Source: Thiothrix sp.
GTDB lineage: Bacteria; Pseudomonadota; Gammaproteobacteria; Thiotrichales; Thiotrichaceae
DNA length: 64,000 nt
Assembly: GCA_008015155.1 (NCBI GenBank)
Contig: SSFA01000032.1
Location: forward strand, 1-64,000
Direction: 5' to 3'
The translations under genes were made by a program, and so were the position numbers. How positions within the stretch are numbered: the stretch's first letter is position 1; the number at the start of each line of letters is the position of its first letter. Shown in pieces: positions 1 through 8,052 of the stretch. Below the pieces are notes generated by a model that saw only the letters and a list, made by a program, of their open reading frames with translations, was not told the origin of the DNA and ran no database searches.

Positions 1-7
1 GACGCGC

Positions 8-36
8 AGTCTAGTTAATTATCTATACACTGTCAA
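8..36 (-). promoter_or_regulatory. Stable-RNA promoter, downstream copy (P2-like)
   Basis: On the minus strand a perfect -35 TTGACA (31-36) is followed by a 17-base spacer and a -10 TAGACT (8-13), then a GC-rich discriminator GCGCG at the window edge. Such discriminators mark growth-rate-controlled stable-RNA promoters. Transcription would leave the window to the left, so the target, probably a 16S rRNA operon, is inferred and not seen. Confidence 0.7.
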
Positions 37-160
37 GAATTTTCTTACTGATTTCTTAACACTGTTTGAACTCACTAGCTACTTAATTTCTCCACTTTAA
101 CTCACTAACTTACTGATTTATAAGTCGTTTCGCTGTCGTGTCGTCCTCAAGAAGTTGCGC

Positions 161-188
161 ATTATACAGACCACAGCTCTACCGTCAA
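161..188 (-). promoter_or_regulatory. Stable-RNA promoter, upstream copy (P1-like) with UP element
   Basis: On the minus strand -35 TTGACG (183-188), a 16-base spacer and a perfect -10 TATAAT (161-166) are followed at once by GCGC. Upstream (about 200-245) lie A/T tracts as in an UP element. With the second promoter about 150 bp downstream this has the tandem P1-P2 form of gammaproteobacterial rRNA operons. Direct repeats of about 21 bp (69-89 and 99-119) lie between the two promoters. Confidence 0.7.
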
Positions 189-285
189 CTCCCTATCTCA
201 AAAATTTATGAAGCTTTTTTGACATTCAAAATTTAAGCTTTAGAACTCAATTAGTTAAGGACGAAAAAATTTTAAGATTTTTCTA

Positions 286-1050
286 CTAATTGAGGATATG
301 CCAGTCTAAACCTTCTTGTTGACTGGCGATTTTTATACCATTGCACTGACCACCTACTCCCTTACAAAGGGCTGCATAGGCATGTTCTGGTAGATTATTA
401 ACCTCACTCAGATGACAGCCTACCAAGTACTGCAATTTATCCAAGCGAAGTTGTTTAAGTAATTCTAGTGCTTGCTGATTAGATAAATGTCCATAACGAC
501 TCAGCAAACGTTCTTTCAGTGCATAGGGATAAGGACCGCGCTGCAACATTTCGGTTTCATAATTACATTCGAGCAGCAAACCTTGTAGTCCATGTAGTTG
601 TTCAAGCATAGCATCTGTATAACTGCCAGTATCAGTGAGTATGCCTAAACGCACCCCACCATCCGAAATCACAAACTGACAAGGCTCACGGGCATCATGT
701 GGCACAGCAAACGGAATAATCTCTAAGTCACCAATGGCTAAGGTTTGTTTGAGATTAATGAACAGTGTCTGCGCAAACTGTTTATCAGCGATAGCTTTAA
801 AGCTACCTACTGTTAAATAGACTGGGATTTGATAACGTCTTGATAAACGCCCCACACCTAAAGCATGATCGCCATGTTCGTGGGTTACTAAAATAGCGCT
901 AATAGAAGCAGCTGAGCAGCCTAAGCGCTGTAAACGACGTTCAGTTTCTGCGAGAGTGAAGCCACAATCGATAAGAATGCGAGTCATCCCGCATTCTATT
1001 AAAGTTCCATTGCCCTTGCTGCCGCTACCTAAAGAGGCAAACCTAAGCAT
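286..1050 (-). CDS. MBL-fold metal-dependent hydrolase (YycJ/WalJ-like)
   Basis: A 254-residue soluble metallo-beta-lactamase-fold hydrolase. The signature THEHGDH, the HxHxDH zinc/manganese ligand motif, is near residue 57, with further ligands in CxLxPHDA-like and GCHLSEVNN segments. The N-terminus SLGSGSKGNGT is typical of the YycJ/WalJ/PhnP-like branch, whose members act on phosphodiesters or nucleic acid ends; the exact substrate is unknown. Its ATG directly abuts the bamC stop codon, so it is the last gene of a dapA-bamC-MBL operon, an arrangement also seen in pseudomonads. No signal peptide is visible. Confidence 0.85.
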   Translation of the reverse strand: MLRFASLGSGSKGNGTLIECGMTRILIDCGFTLAETERRLQRLGCSAASISAILVTHEHGDHALGVGRLSRRYQIPVYLTVGSFKAIADKQFAQTLFINLKQTLAIGDLEIIPFAVPHDAREPCQFVISDGGVRLGILTDTGSYTDAMLEQLHGLQGLLLECNYETEMLQRGPYPYALKERLLSRYGHLSNQQALELLKQLRLDKLQYLVGCHLSEVNNLPEHAYAALCKGVGGQCNGIKIASQQEGLDWHILN

Positions 1051-1728
1051 TTATTGCGCAAGCTCGGCCTTCAAGCGAGTTAATAAGGCATTAGCTTCTT
1101 CAGCTTTAACAGGTTTGCCAGCCTCGTCACTCACCACAATTAAACTTTGCTCGCCTCGATCGCCAATAATAAAGCGATAACTAGGGCCTTTTGTCTCTTG
1201 GCCATCCACAATTTTGAAGCTGAGGTAAGACATAAAGCGGCTAATGACGTTTTTGTCTTCTTCAACAGAATTAGCGGCAGTGACCGTGTAAATTCCCTGT
1301 TCATACTGCTGACTAGCAAGCGTTAAGCCCATGCGCCCTAAAGCTTGGCCAGTTTTCGCCCAAACTTGATCATAGCGCCCTGCAACAGCTAGGACTGGGT
1401 TACCATCCTTCAACTGGCTTAGTGTTGAGTTCAAGCCTGTGCCTAGCGGCATCACGACACCTGTTTGCCCTGCAGCCATAGCGGCCTGAGTTGGCGGCGG
1501 TACATCTGAAGCTGATACCGGCCGTTGAATCGTATAAGTAGAATCAAAAGCTGGTGCGGTTAAACCCGGTGGAATTTCTAAATTGGCAATCGACGAGCTA
1601 TTTCCACGATAATTCACCGTATCCGTAATCGAATCGATTTTTAACCAAGCGCAGCCTGACACCAGAACTGCTGAACTAACAGCAAACGCAATCACTAAAG
1701 TGCTACGTGCTCTTTTACTGCTGATCAT
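1051..1728 (-). CDS. bamC: Outer membrane protein assembly factor BamC (lipoprotein)
   Basis: A 225-residue protein with a lipoprotein signal ending in the lipobox VSGC (Cys about 26), so it should be lipidated and sent to the outer membrane. The region after the Cys (KIDSITDTVNYRG) matches the BamC N-terminal segment that binds BamD, and the rest forms the helix-grip domains of NlpB/DapX. BamC is an accessory subunit of the beta-barrel assembly machine. It is shorter than the E. coli protein (344 residues), as is common outside enterics. The position between dapA and an MBL hydrolase supports the call. Confidence 0.85.
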   Translation of the reverse strand: MISSKRARSTLVIAFAVSSAVLVSGCAWLKIDSITDTVNYRGNSSSIANLEIPPGLTAPAFDSTYTIQRPVSASDVPPPTQAAMAAGQTGVVMPLGTGLNSTLSQLKDGNPVLAVAGRYDQVWAKTGQALGRMGLTLASQQYEQGIYTVTAANSVEEDKNVISRFMSYLSFKIVDGQETKGPSYRFIIGDRGEQSLIVVSDEAGKPVKAEEANALLTRLKAELAQ

Positions 1729-1743
1729 AAACCCTCGCTGCTC

Positions 1744-2625
1744 CTATGCGCACTGAAGTCCAGCTTTCTGCATCGCCGCTAAAATCGTCGGACGCAATGC
1801 TTCAGATAAAGGTACTAAAGGTAGACGCAAGCTTTCGCTACCGAAGCCTAGTTTGTGGACAGCCCATTTTGCCGGAATTGGATTTGGTTCTAAGAATAAA
1901 ACACGGTGTAAATCAGCTACTGTGGCATCGATACGTGCTGCCGTTTCACGGTCACCCGCAAGAGCCGCTTTACACATCGCATGCATAGCCGCAGGAGCTA
2001 CATTTGCTGTTACCGAAATATTGCCTTTGCCACCTGCTAGGATTAGCTCCATCGCAGTCGCATCATCACCACTATACACATCCATCCGCTCGCCACAGCG
2101 CTGAATAATATCGCGCGCCCGTCCAATATTGCCGGTCGCTTCTTTAATACCGACAATATTAGAAATGGATGCTAGACGCTCTACCGTTTCAGGCAATAAA
2201 TCGCAGCCAGTACGGCCTGGTACATTATAAAGAATTTGGGGAATAGCAACGGATTCGGCGATCTTTTTATAATGTTGATATAAGCCTTCTTGAGGCGGTT
2301 TATTATAATAGGGAGTTACTAATAGACAGGCATCAGCGCCATCACGCATAGCAGCTTGAGTCAGTTCAATAGCCTCATCGGTACTATTGGAACCAGTACC
2401 TGCGATCACTGGAATACGTTTATTAACTAGCTCAACGACACGTTTCACGACATAACTGTGTTCTTTGTGCGAAAGGGTTGCGGATTCACCCGTAGTCCCT
2501 ACCGCCACAATGGCATCAGTGCCATTTTCAATATGAAATGCCACTAATGCTTCTAATGCTTGCTCGTCAATGCCCCCTGTGTGGGTCATAGGGGTGACCA
2601 GTGCTACCATACTGCCGCGAAACAT
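1744..2625 (-). CDS. dapA: 4-hydroxy-tetrahydrodipicolinate synthase
   Basis: This 293-residue class I aldolase condenses pyruvate with aspartate semialdehyde in lysine and diaminopimelate synthesis. The N-terminus MFRGSMVALVTPM is characteristic. GTTGESATL carries the substrate-binding loop, YNVPGRT the catalytic Tyr, and GIKEATGN the Schiff-base Lys. The internal ATG at 2625 is chosen over the upstream start at 2658 because a GGAGG ribosome-binding site lies 7-8 bases before it and family homology begins there. It is the first gene of the dapA-bamC-MBL operon. Confidence 0.95.
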   Translation of the reverse strand: MFRGSMVALVTPMTHTGGIDEQALEALVAFHIENGTDAIVAVGTTGESATLSHKEHSYVVKRVVELVNKRIPVIAGTGSNSTDEAIELTQAAMRDGADACLLVTPYYNKPPQEGLYQHYKKIAESVAIPQILYNVPGRTGCDLLPETVERLASISNIVGIKEATGNIGRARDIIQRCGERMDVYSGDDATAMELILAGGKGNISVTANVAPAAMHAMCKAALAGDRETAARIDATVADLHRVLFLEPNPIPAKWAVHKLGFGSESLRLPLVPLSEALRPTILAAMQKAGLQCA

Positions 2626-2717
2626 GGAGTCCCTCCAGTGATTAAATCTGCAAAGCATACTACTTGATGCAGTTAGGGAAACACAAGCATTACCGCGGCA
2701 GCCTCGAACTTAGCTCC

Positions 2718-3077
2718 TTAGCAGCTTGATTGCAGCTTCCAATTAATTTCTACTTGGTAATTCAAGCGTCCGGCAGGTTCATGCTCCCATTTCACTTCGA
2801 GCTTGCACTGCCCACCTGAAGGATTACAACCAGCAGCCGGCTTACTGATAATATTAGCCTGACCATAGCGACGTTTTGTGTAAACAATACGTGCATCATC
2901 AAACACAGCACAAGCCTTAGGTGCAGTGAGTTTAATCACATCACTGCCCTTACCACCTGCTTCTTCCGCATGCTGATACTCCACTTTAGTCGGCGCTAAG
3001 TCTGCTGCAAACACCACTGGGCTAAGAGCAAGTCCCGCAAACAAGATCAATTGATTAGTGAATCTTTTAATAAACAT
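2718..3077 (-). CDS. Small secreted protein of unknown function
   Basis: This 119-residue protein has a clear Sec signal peptide (MFIKRF, then a hydrophobic stretch ending SPVVFA|AD). The mature part is about 95 residues with four cysteines, enough for two disulfides, and looks beta-rich. I do not recognise the family. The ATG at 3077 is preceded by GAGGAT at good spacing; an in-frame GTG at 3155 would add an implausible tail. It lies 78 bp downstream of the sensor kinase on the same strand, so it may be co-transcribed with the two-component system and act in its periplasmic sensing, which is inference. Confidence 0.7.
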   Translation of the reverse strand: MFIKRFTNQLILFAGLALSPVVFAADLAPTKVEYQHAEEAGGKGSDVIKLTAPKACAVFDDARIVYTKRRYGQANIISKPAAGCNPSGGQCKLEVKWEHEPAGRLNYQVEINWKLQSSC

Positions 3078-3155
3078 ATCGAAATCCTCAAAATAGACAA
3101 CCAACTTATACAAGCCTTTGTTTTTGAATCTTTTGGCTTGCTTACTTATCACCAC

Positions 3156-5162
3156 CTATACACCGCTAATGGGTAATCCGATTTCAAGACAAGTCCCTAT
3201 AGCACTTGGCTTGATCGCGAATCCCGCTTTAATTTTTTGTGCACGGTACTGCATATTTTTCAATCCATTACCGGCCGTCCCACCTAAGTTGAAGCCCTTG
3301 CCGTTGTCACAGACCTCGATATTAATTAGACCTGTGCCCTCCGGTTTCGTTGCTGACTTAGCAGACAAGCGGATACAAGTGGCGCCAGAATGCTTTAAGG
3401 CATTCGTGAACGCTTCCTGCAAAATTCTTAATAAATTCAAGGCTCGCTCTGGACCAAAATCAGTCAGTGGTGGCAACTCATCCACATCCCACTCCAATTC
3501 AACCCCACAAGCATCTAAAGCTACGCTAATACGAGTACGGAACATGCCAAGCATGGCTGGTAAATCCGTACTTGCGCTTCCTAATGAGTCGATCATCAGC
3601 CGCAAATCGTTTAAAGCATTATGTGCAGCGCTGCTTAACTGATCTCGATCTACTGTACCGCTCTCTAATTGGCGTAGCATGCTGGTTAAATACACACCGA
3701 TACCATCGTGCATATCCCGCATAATCCGTGAGCGCTCATGCAATAAGACTTGCTCTTGACCCAAAATCCGGATCGTTTCATAGCTTTGCGCAATCTTGCG
3801 AGTTTTCTCTTCAACGCGCTCTTCCAGTTCCTGATTCAATTCGATTAATTGGGCATTGAAGCTTTCCATCGCTTGTAAAGAACGTACAAAGCGTTGCAAT
3901 AGAATCCAGCCAAACGCGATCAAGACAAAGGGCGCACCGAAGTGTAAAAAACGGCCATACGCTAGCGATTCAAGGTTCAAAATCACCAATAAATCATGAA
4001 TAGCCAGCAATACCACCACGCTACCTGCGGCAACTAGCACATATAAATCAGCGCTGCGAATCTTCCAAGCCTCATGTGCTGAGAACACTAAAACGTATAG
4101 CAAGCTCAGGCACACCAAGGGATAAGCCACCCATTGTAATAAGTGATAGAACCATGCCTCTGATACCACTGCCAGCACCAAAGCCACGCTAGAAAAAACC
4201 CATACGACTGTAAGTTCAGTCCGTGGATGGCGTTGTTGTAAAAATCGATGCACAAAAAATACTGCGACTAAACTGAGACCACCTAAACTCACCACACTTA
4301 GCCAGTCCCAAAACCGATAGCTACCGACGATATTCACTATAAATTGATCAAGGGTATACAAAGACCAGAACAAGCCACCTAAAGCACAAAAACCATATTC
4401 AATATCCTGGCGGCGATATAACCAAAGCAGCCCAATCGCACAACTCAGCACAAACACCACTAAAGCTATCGTTTGTGGCAAGGTGGAGCGAAAGAAATGA
4501 TAATGCTGATAGCTTTCCTCTAAGACTTCGGCACGACCAATCACTAAACGCTCTAAAAATCCTGCATTGGCAGGTTGGCTCACAACATAAATGTCAAAAT
4601 AGTTATCGCCTTGATTGAGCAAACCTTGAGGAATCGCAAACATTAAAGGCCGATTCGCATTGCGTGCTACTGGAGCTTGGAAACTACCGCCCCAACCAAT
4701 CAATTTACCATTTACAAAAACAGCTGGATCGCCACCCGTGGCTGGTAGTACTAAGCCCCAGAGGCCTGAAGGTGCGGTGGACAAAGCCACTTTCACTCGA
4801 TAGACCGCTTGACCTAGGGTTAATTGCGGAAGCTCTACAAACTCATCCCGCCATTCATGGGGTAAGGTGACTTGTTTACCTTGGGCGAGCTTGGCTAAAG
4901 ACTGTTGCACACAGTTGCCTAAGACATCGGCCAACGGCAGTGCAATATCAGCTGTCGCTAAATTATCGTCGATGCTTGCAGGGCAAGCTGTAGGATCAGC
5001 GACTACCAGGGTTGCATTATTCCGATTTAAAGCACCCTCTTCTGGTGGTTGATAACGTACTGTGGTGATTTGCCAGCCTACAACTAAACAAATGCCTACC
5101 AATACTAAGACTGGCCAAGCCCCCAACCGAGTAGGTATCCTTAAATCAATAATGTTTTTCAA
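3156..5162 (-). CDS. 7TM sensor histidine kinase, NarL-family (HisKA_3)
   Basis: This 668-residue membrane kinase has an N-terminal TM helix (about 16-33), a periplasmic galactose-binding-like beta domain (about 75-210), a seven-helix membrane region (about 225-425) resembling 7TMR-DISM receptors, and a coiled-coil linker. The HisKA_3 dimerisation motif ERSRIMRDMHDGIG puts the phospho-acceptor at His485, and an HATPase domain follows (N box QEAFTNALKHS, G boxes DNGKGFNL and GNGLKNM). It should autophosphorylate and pass phosphate to the LuxR-type regulator encoded 35 bp upstream. The signal is unknown; the beta domain suggests a carbohydrate or other small ligand. Confidence 0.88.
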   Translation of the reverse strand: MKNIIDLRIPTRLGAWPVLVLVGICLVVGWQITTVRYQPPEEGALNRNNATLVVADPTACPASIDDNLATADIALPLADVLGNCVQQSLAKLAQGKQVTLPHEWRDEFVELPQLTLGQAVYRVKVALSTAPSGLWGLVLPATGGDPAVFVNGKLIGWGGSFQAPVARNANRPLMFAIPQGLLNQGDNYFDIYVVSQPANAGFLERLVIGRAEVLEESYQHYHFFRSTLPQTIALVVFVLSCAIGLLWLYRRQDIEYGFCALGGLFWSLYTLDQFIVNIVGSYRFWDWLSVVSLGGLSLVAVFFVHRFLQQRHPRTELTVVWVFSSVALVLAVVSEAWFYHLLQWVAYPLVCLSLLYVLVFSAHEAWKIRSADLYVLVAAGSVVVLLAIHDLLVILNLESLAYGRFLHFGAPFVLIAFGWILLQRFVRSLQAMESFNAQLIELNQELEERVEEKTRKIAQSYETIRILGQEQVLLHERSRIMRDMHDGIGVYLTSMLRQLESGTVDRDQLSSAAHNALNDLRLMIDSLGSASTDLPAMLGMFRTRISVALDACGVELEWDVDELPPLTDFGPERALNLLRILQEAFTNALKHSGATCIRLSAKSATKPEGTGLINIEVCDNGKGFNLGGTAGNGLKNMQYRAQKIKAGFAIKPSAIGTCLEIGLPISGV

Positions 5163-5197
5163 GTCAACAGTCCTTTACGAATGAGTCTGAGCATCCG

Positions 5198-6151
5198 CTA
5201 TAACTGATCTAACATGGCTTTTAAAGCCTCTTCATGGCTAAAACCTTGGCTCAACATAGCTTGGATGATGGATTTATCATCTGCATTGAAGCTTTTACGC
5301 ACTGCCATGAAAATTTCACCGGCTGAATAATGCAATTGTTGTAAACATTGAATGCACTGCCCCATATCTAGGCCGAACACCATTTTTAAAACATCCAGAA
5401 TATCCGCACCGCTCTTACCGCCCATTTTCAAGGCCTCAGCGACCTGCTTAGCATCTTTATGTGCGGGTTGTGAGGCTTGGTTTTGCAGCATACTCAACTG
5501 TCCCATGCGCCAACCTTCAAACACCGCTTCATTACGTGAATTCACCTCTAGCTTCTGATAAATCCGCTTAATATGTGAAGCCACTGTATGTGGAGAAATA
5601 TCTAAAGAGCGCGCAATTTCTTTGTTTGAATAGCCACGCGAAATGTACTGCAAGACCATTTTTTCTTTGGGCGTCAGCAGAGCATCATTCTCACTACCGC
5701 TGGTAGAACCAGAATCGCCTTGCTGAAAATAATCTAATATATACCGAGCTATCGCAGGGCTAATGGGTGATCCACCTTGCAATAACTGTTGAATACCTTC
5801 AGCAATATGCGTCGCTGACTCATCTTTCAGTAGATAACCACTCGCGCCCGCTTTAATCGCCTCTACCACACTGTTTTCATCCCCAAACCGGGAAATCACC
5901 ATGATTTCTGCCTTTGGGTGCTGCTCACGTGTCTGCTCAATCAGTTGTTTGCCATTGCCATCAGGCAAGCCTAGGTCCGTGAGCAGAACATCTAAGCTAT
6001 TGGCCTCCAGCCATTTAGCTGCCTCAGTGTAGGTTCCAGCCATACCGACTAAATTTAAACTCGTTTGCGTGCGAATAATCTCCGCTAAACGATTCAGAGT
6101 TCCTTGATCATCCTCGACCAAAAACACCCGCTGGATGTGTGAAGTTGTCAT
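5198..6151 (-). CDS. LuxR/NarL-type response regulator with C-terminal extension
   Basis: A 317-residue regulator. The receiver domain (about 8-125) has the acidic pair VEDD near residue 15 and phospho-acceptor Asp59 in LLTDLGLPDGNG. A LuxR helix-turn-helix (about 160-220) contains LTPKEKMVLQYISRGYSNKEIA. About 95 residues of predicted helix follow, which usual NarL-type regulators of about 215 residues lack. The ATG at 6151 has GAGGAC upstream; a TTG at 6166 is a weaker alternative. It is the first gene of the regulator-kinase pair, divergent from the DUF4360 genes and next to an inverted-repeat operator at 6249-6263. Confidence 0.9.
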   Translation of the reverse strand: MTTSHIQRVFLVEDDQGTLNRLAEIIRTQTSLNLVGMAGTYTEAAKWLEANSLDVLLTDLGLPDGNGKQLIEQTREQHPKAEIMVISRFGDENSVVEAIKAGASGYLLKDESATHIAEGIQQLLQGGSPISPAIARYILDYFQQGDSGSTSGSENDALLTPKEKMVLQYISRGYSNKEIARSLDISPHTVASHIKRIYQKLEVNSRNEAVFEGWRMGQLSMLQNQASQPAHKDAKQVAEALKMGGKSGADILDVLKMVFGLDMGQCIQCLQQLHYSAGEIFMAVRKSFNADDKSIIQAMLSQGFSHEEALKAMLDQL

Positions 6152-6248
6152 AACGCGTGTCCTCAAATCGTTGAATAATGACTCGTTTAAACTTGTCTTT
6201 ATACTCTAGTTAGCATGATTTTATACGTGATCACTTATACCTTGCGTA

Positions 6249-6263
6249 CCCCTCAAATAGGGG
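6249..6263 (-). promoter_or_regulatory. Operator-like palindrome, site 0, regulator side
   Basis: The sequence CCCCTCAAATAGGGG reads CCCCTATTTGAGGGG on the minus strand. It matches the consensus CCC-Y-N-R-TTTRAGGG shared with the three sites before the DUF4360 genes. It lies about 98 bp before the start codon of the response regulator, so it could serve autoregulation. That the regulator binds it is inference. Confidence 0.6.
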
Positions 6264-6308
6264 ATTAGTTCTGTTAAGCTCAGCAGGAAAAGTTGACAAC
6301 GATAAGCT

Positions 6309-6350
6309 CCCTCGTTTAAGGGATGAAAGGTAGAGGCCACTTACTTATCT
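6309..6350 (+). promoter_or_regulatory. Activator site and promoter of DUF4360 gene 1
   Basis: The palindrome CCCTCGTTTAAGGG (6309-6322) is followed 33 bp later (start to start) by TACTTATCT (6342-6350) and then AGGGGATGCA. If TTATCT is the -10, the palindrome is centred near -41, the position where class II activators of the LuxR family bind next to a degraded -35. The same layout recurs before the other two paralogues. Confidence 0.65.
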
Positions 6351-6464
6351 AGGGGATGCACAAAGTTTTCGGTGAGGCGCACTATGGGCAACAGATGGCA
6401 AGTAAGCCAACCCGAACACAGCAGTAAGTATCCGAATTCTTCGATATGTAGTGAGGACATGATC

Positions 6465-7034
6465 ATGAAAACATCAACTACCTTCATCGCAGCAGCTACC
6501 TTAGCAGTAGCCACTGGCACTGCTTCTGCAGCGCCGAGCAATAACTCTGTTTACTTCCAAGCCCCTGCGATTGCAGGTTCTGGCTGTCCAGCTGGTACTA
6601 CTGATTTTGCAATCACCCCTGATGGACAAACCTTAACCGTTTTATTTGACTCTTACAGTGCCGATCCAGGTAATGTCACTTGTAATCTAGCGATCCCAGT
6701 GCATGTGCCGAATGGCTTCCAAGTCTCCTTAATGACTGCGGACTATCGTGGATTCGTGCAAGGTAAAGCTGAGTTGCGTCGCTCTTATTTCTTTGCAGGC
6801 TCTACTGGCCCATCCCTAGTGACTCCACTGGTTTCACCCGGTGGTAAGGAATACACCCAGCGTGACAACCTGTTAAGTATGACGCAAACCTTTGCACGTT
6901 GCGGTAAAGATGTAAATTTACGGATCAACAGTCGAATCCGTACTCGTACCAATAGTAGCTCCATTAGTGTCGATTCTTTAGACCTAAACAATGGGATGAT
7001 TTTCCACTTGAAATACAAAAAATGTAATTCATAG
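6465..7034 (+). CDS. Secreted DUF4360 protein, paralogue 1
   Basis: This 189-residue protein has a Sec signal peptide (MKTSTTFIAAATL... ending ASA|AP). The mature part matches DUF4360: GSGCPAGTTDFAITPDGQ, ILFD-type strand, VHVPNGFQVSL and TADYRGF, with four cysteines. Function is unknown; DUF4360 proteins are small beta-rich secreted proteins. The ATG at 6465 is chosen for the signal peptide and GAGGAC 8 bases upstream, over an in-frame start at 6372. It is about 85% identical by eye to paralogue 2. A long leader (about 108 nt) separates it from its promoter and a hairpin terminator follows. Confidence 0.85.
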   Translation: MKTSTTFIAAATLAVATGTASAAPSNNSVYFQAPAIAGSGCPAGTTDFAITPDGQTLTVLFDSYSADPGNVTCNLAIPVHVPNGFQVSLMTADYRGFVQGKAELRRSYFFAGSTGPSLVTPLVSPGGKEYTQRDNLLSMTQTFARCGKDVNLRINSRIRTRTNSSSISVDSLDLNNGMIFHLKYKKCNS

Positions 7035-7083
7035 ATTTTTGCTTTAAACACTCCTGACTGATTTTTCGCGCATCTCCATCTTT

Positions 7084-7117
7084 AGCGCTCCTACTGTAGG
7101 GTAGGGGCGCTTTTTTT
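7084..7117 (+). terminator. Rho-independent terminator after DUF4360 gene 1
   Basis: An 11-bp stem AGCGCTCCTAC / GTAGGGGCGCT (one T-G pair) with a 6-base loop is followed by seven T residues. Each DUF4360 gene is thus its own transcription unit. Confidence 0.9.
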
Positions 7118-7172
7118 ATTTCTGGCCTATTCACTTACCCCCCCCCAAGCCGACTCGTTCAGTCTTTTCCCT

Positions 7173-7214
7173 CCCTTATTTGAGGGAGCTGAAACTTAAG
7201 CACAATACTTATCT
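7173..7214 (+). promoter_or_regulatory. Activator site and promoter of DUF4360 gene 2
   Basis: The palindrome CCCTTATTTGAGGG (7173-7186; extended arms CTCCCT/AGGGAG) is followed 33 bp later (start to start) by TACTTATCT (7206-7214) and GAGGGATGCA, as at the first paralogue. Confidence 0.65.
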
Positions 7215-7239
7215 GAGGGATGCACGGCGCGCATTTCAA

Positions 7240-7269
7240 TTGGCAGAATGGCTTCCATGGTGATGCAGA
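7240..7269 (+). promoter_or_regulatory. Conserved leader element, DUF4360 gene 2
   Basis: This 30-nt block in the 5' leader starts TTGGCA and ends GGTGATGCAGA. It matches the leader of gene 3 (8121-8150) at 25 of 30 positions although flanking leader sequence has diverged. A weaker match (TGGCAAGTAAGCC) sits in the gene 1 leader near 6396. Role unknown; RNA-level control or a further protein site are possible. Confidence 0.45.
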
Positions 7270-7350
7270 AAAACAGCTGAACTAGCCAAAGACTGCAAAC
7301 CAAATAAAATTCAAGTCAACCAGTTCGATATTCGATAAGAGGGTTTTGCA

Positions 7351-7920
7351 ATGAAAACTTTAACCGTATTAGCATCTGCTTTAATCACTGCTGCCGCCTT
7401 AAGCCAAACTGTTTCAGCAGCACCTAGTAATAACTCTGTTTACTTCCAAGCCCCTGCGATTGCAGGCTCTGGTTGTCCTGCAGGCACGACTGATTTCGCG
7501 ATCACCCCTGATGGACAAACCTTGACTATCCTGTTTGATGCCTTTAGTGCTGATCCAGGTAATGTCACTTGTAACGTAGCAGTTCCAGTGCATGTGCCAA
7601 ATGGTTTCCAAGTCTCCTTGATGACTGCTGACTATCGTGGCTTCGTGGAAGGTAGTGCTGAGTTACGTCGCTCTTATTTCTTCGCTGGTGCGACTGGCCC
7701 TTCTTTAGTCACTCCCTTAAGCTCACCTAGTGGCAAAGAGTATACCCAACGTGACAATTTAGTGACCATGAGTGAATCCTTTGCTAAATGCGGTCAAGAT
7801 GTGAATTTACGGATCAATAGCCGTATTCGCACTAAGAATAACCACAGCTCAATTAGTGTCGACTCCCTAGACTTGAACAATGGCATGATCTTCCATCTGC
7901 AATACAGAAAATGTAACTAA
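7351..7920 (+). CDS. Secreted DUF4360 protein, paralogue 2
   Basis: This 189-residue protein has a signal peptide (MKTLTVLASALITAAALS... ending VSA|AP) and a DUF4360 body nearly the same as paralogue 1: NSVYFQAPAIAGSGCPAGT, VHVPNGFQVSLMTADYRGF, ELRRSYFFAG, and a C-terminal SSISVDSLDLNNGMIFHL. Four conserved cysteines suggest two disulfides after export. The long leader (about 130 nt) carries the conserved 30-nt element. Tandem duplication with high identity points to selection for dosage or for variants of one product; the function itself is unknown. Confidence 0.85.
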   Translation: MKTLTVLASALITAAALSQTVSAAPSNNSVYFQAPAIAGSGCPAGTTDFAITPDGQTLTILFDAFSADPGNVTCNVAVPVHVPNGFQVSLMTADYRGFVEGSAELRRSYFFAGATGPSLVTPLSSPSGKEYTQRDNLVTMSESFAKCGQDVNLRINSRIRTKNNHSSISVDSLDLNNGMIFHLQYRKCN

Positions 7921-7969
7921 GCTTTAGTAACCACTAACCCGTTTGAATCGTTCACATAGTTCCATCCTT

Positions 7970-8002
7970 AGCGCTCCTCACCCTTGGTAGGAGCGCTTTT
8001 TT
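7970..8002 (+). terminator. Rho-independent terminator after DUF4360 gene 2
   Basis: A 9-bp stem AGCGCTCCT / AGGAGCGCT with a 9-base loop and six T residues. The stem sequence resembles that of the gene 1 terminator, so the terminator was duplicated with the gene. Confidence 0.9.
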
Positions 8003-8052
8003 ATTGTGCTCCTTCAGCCTGCCAATACGCGATAAAGTTCATGGTGATTACT

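Noticed and set aside
7070..8010. CRISPR-like or mobile repeats around the DUF4360 genes
   Set aside because: The repeats are operators, promoters and terminators duplicated with the genes; no regular spacer pattern and no transposase.
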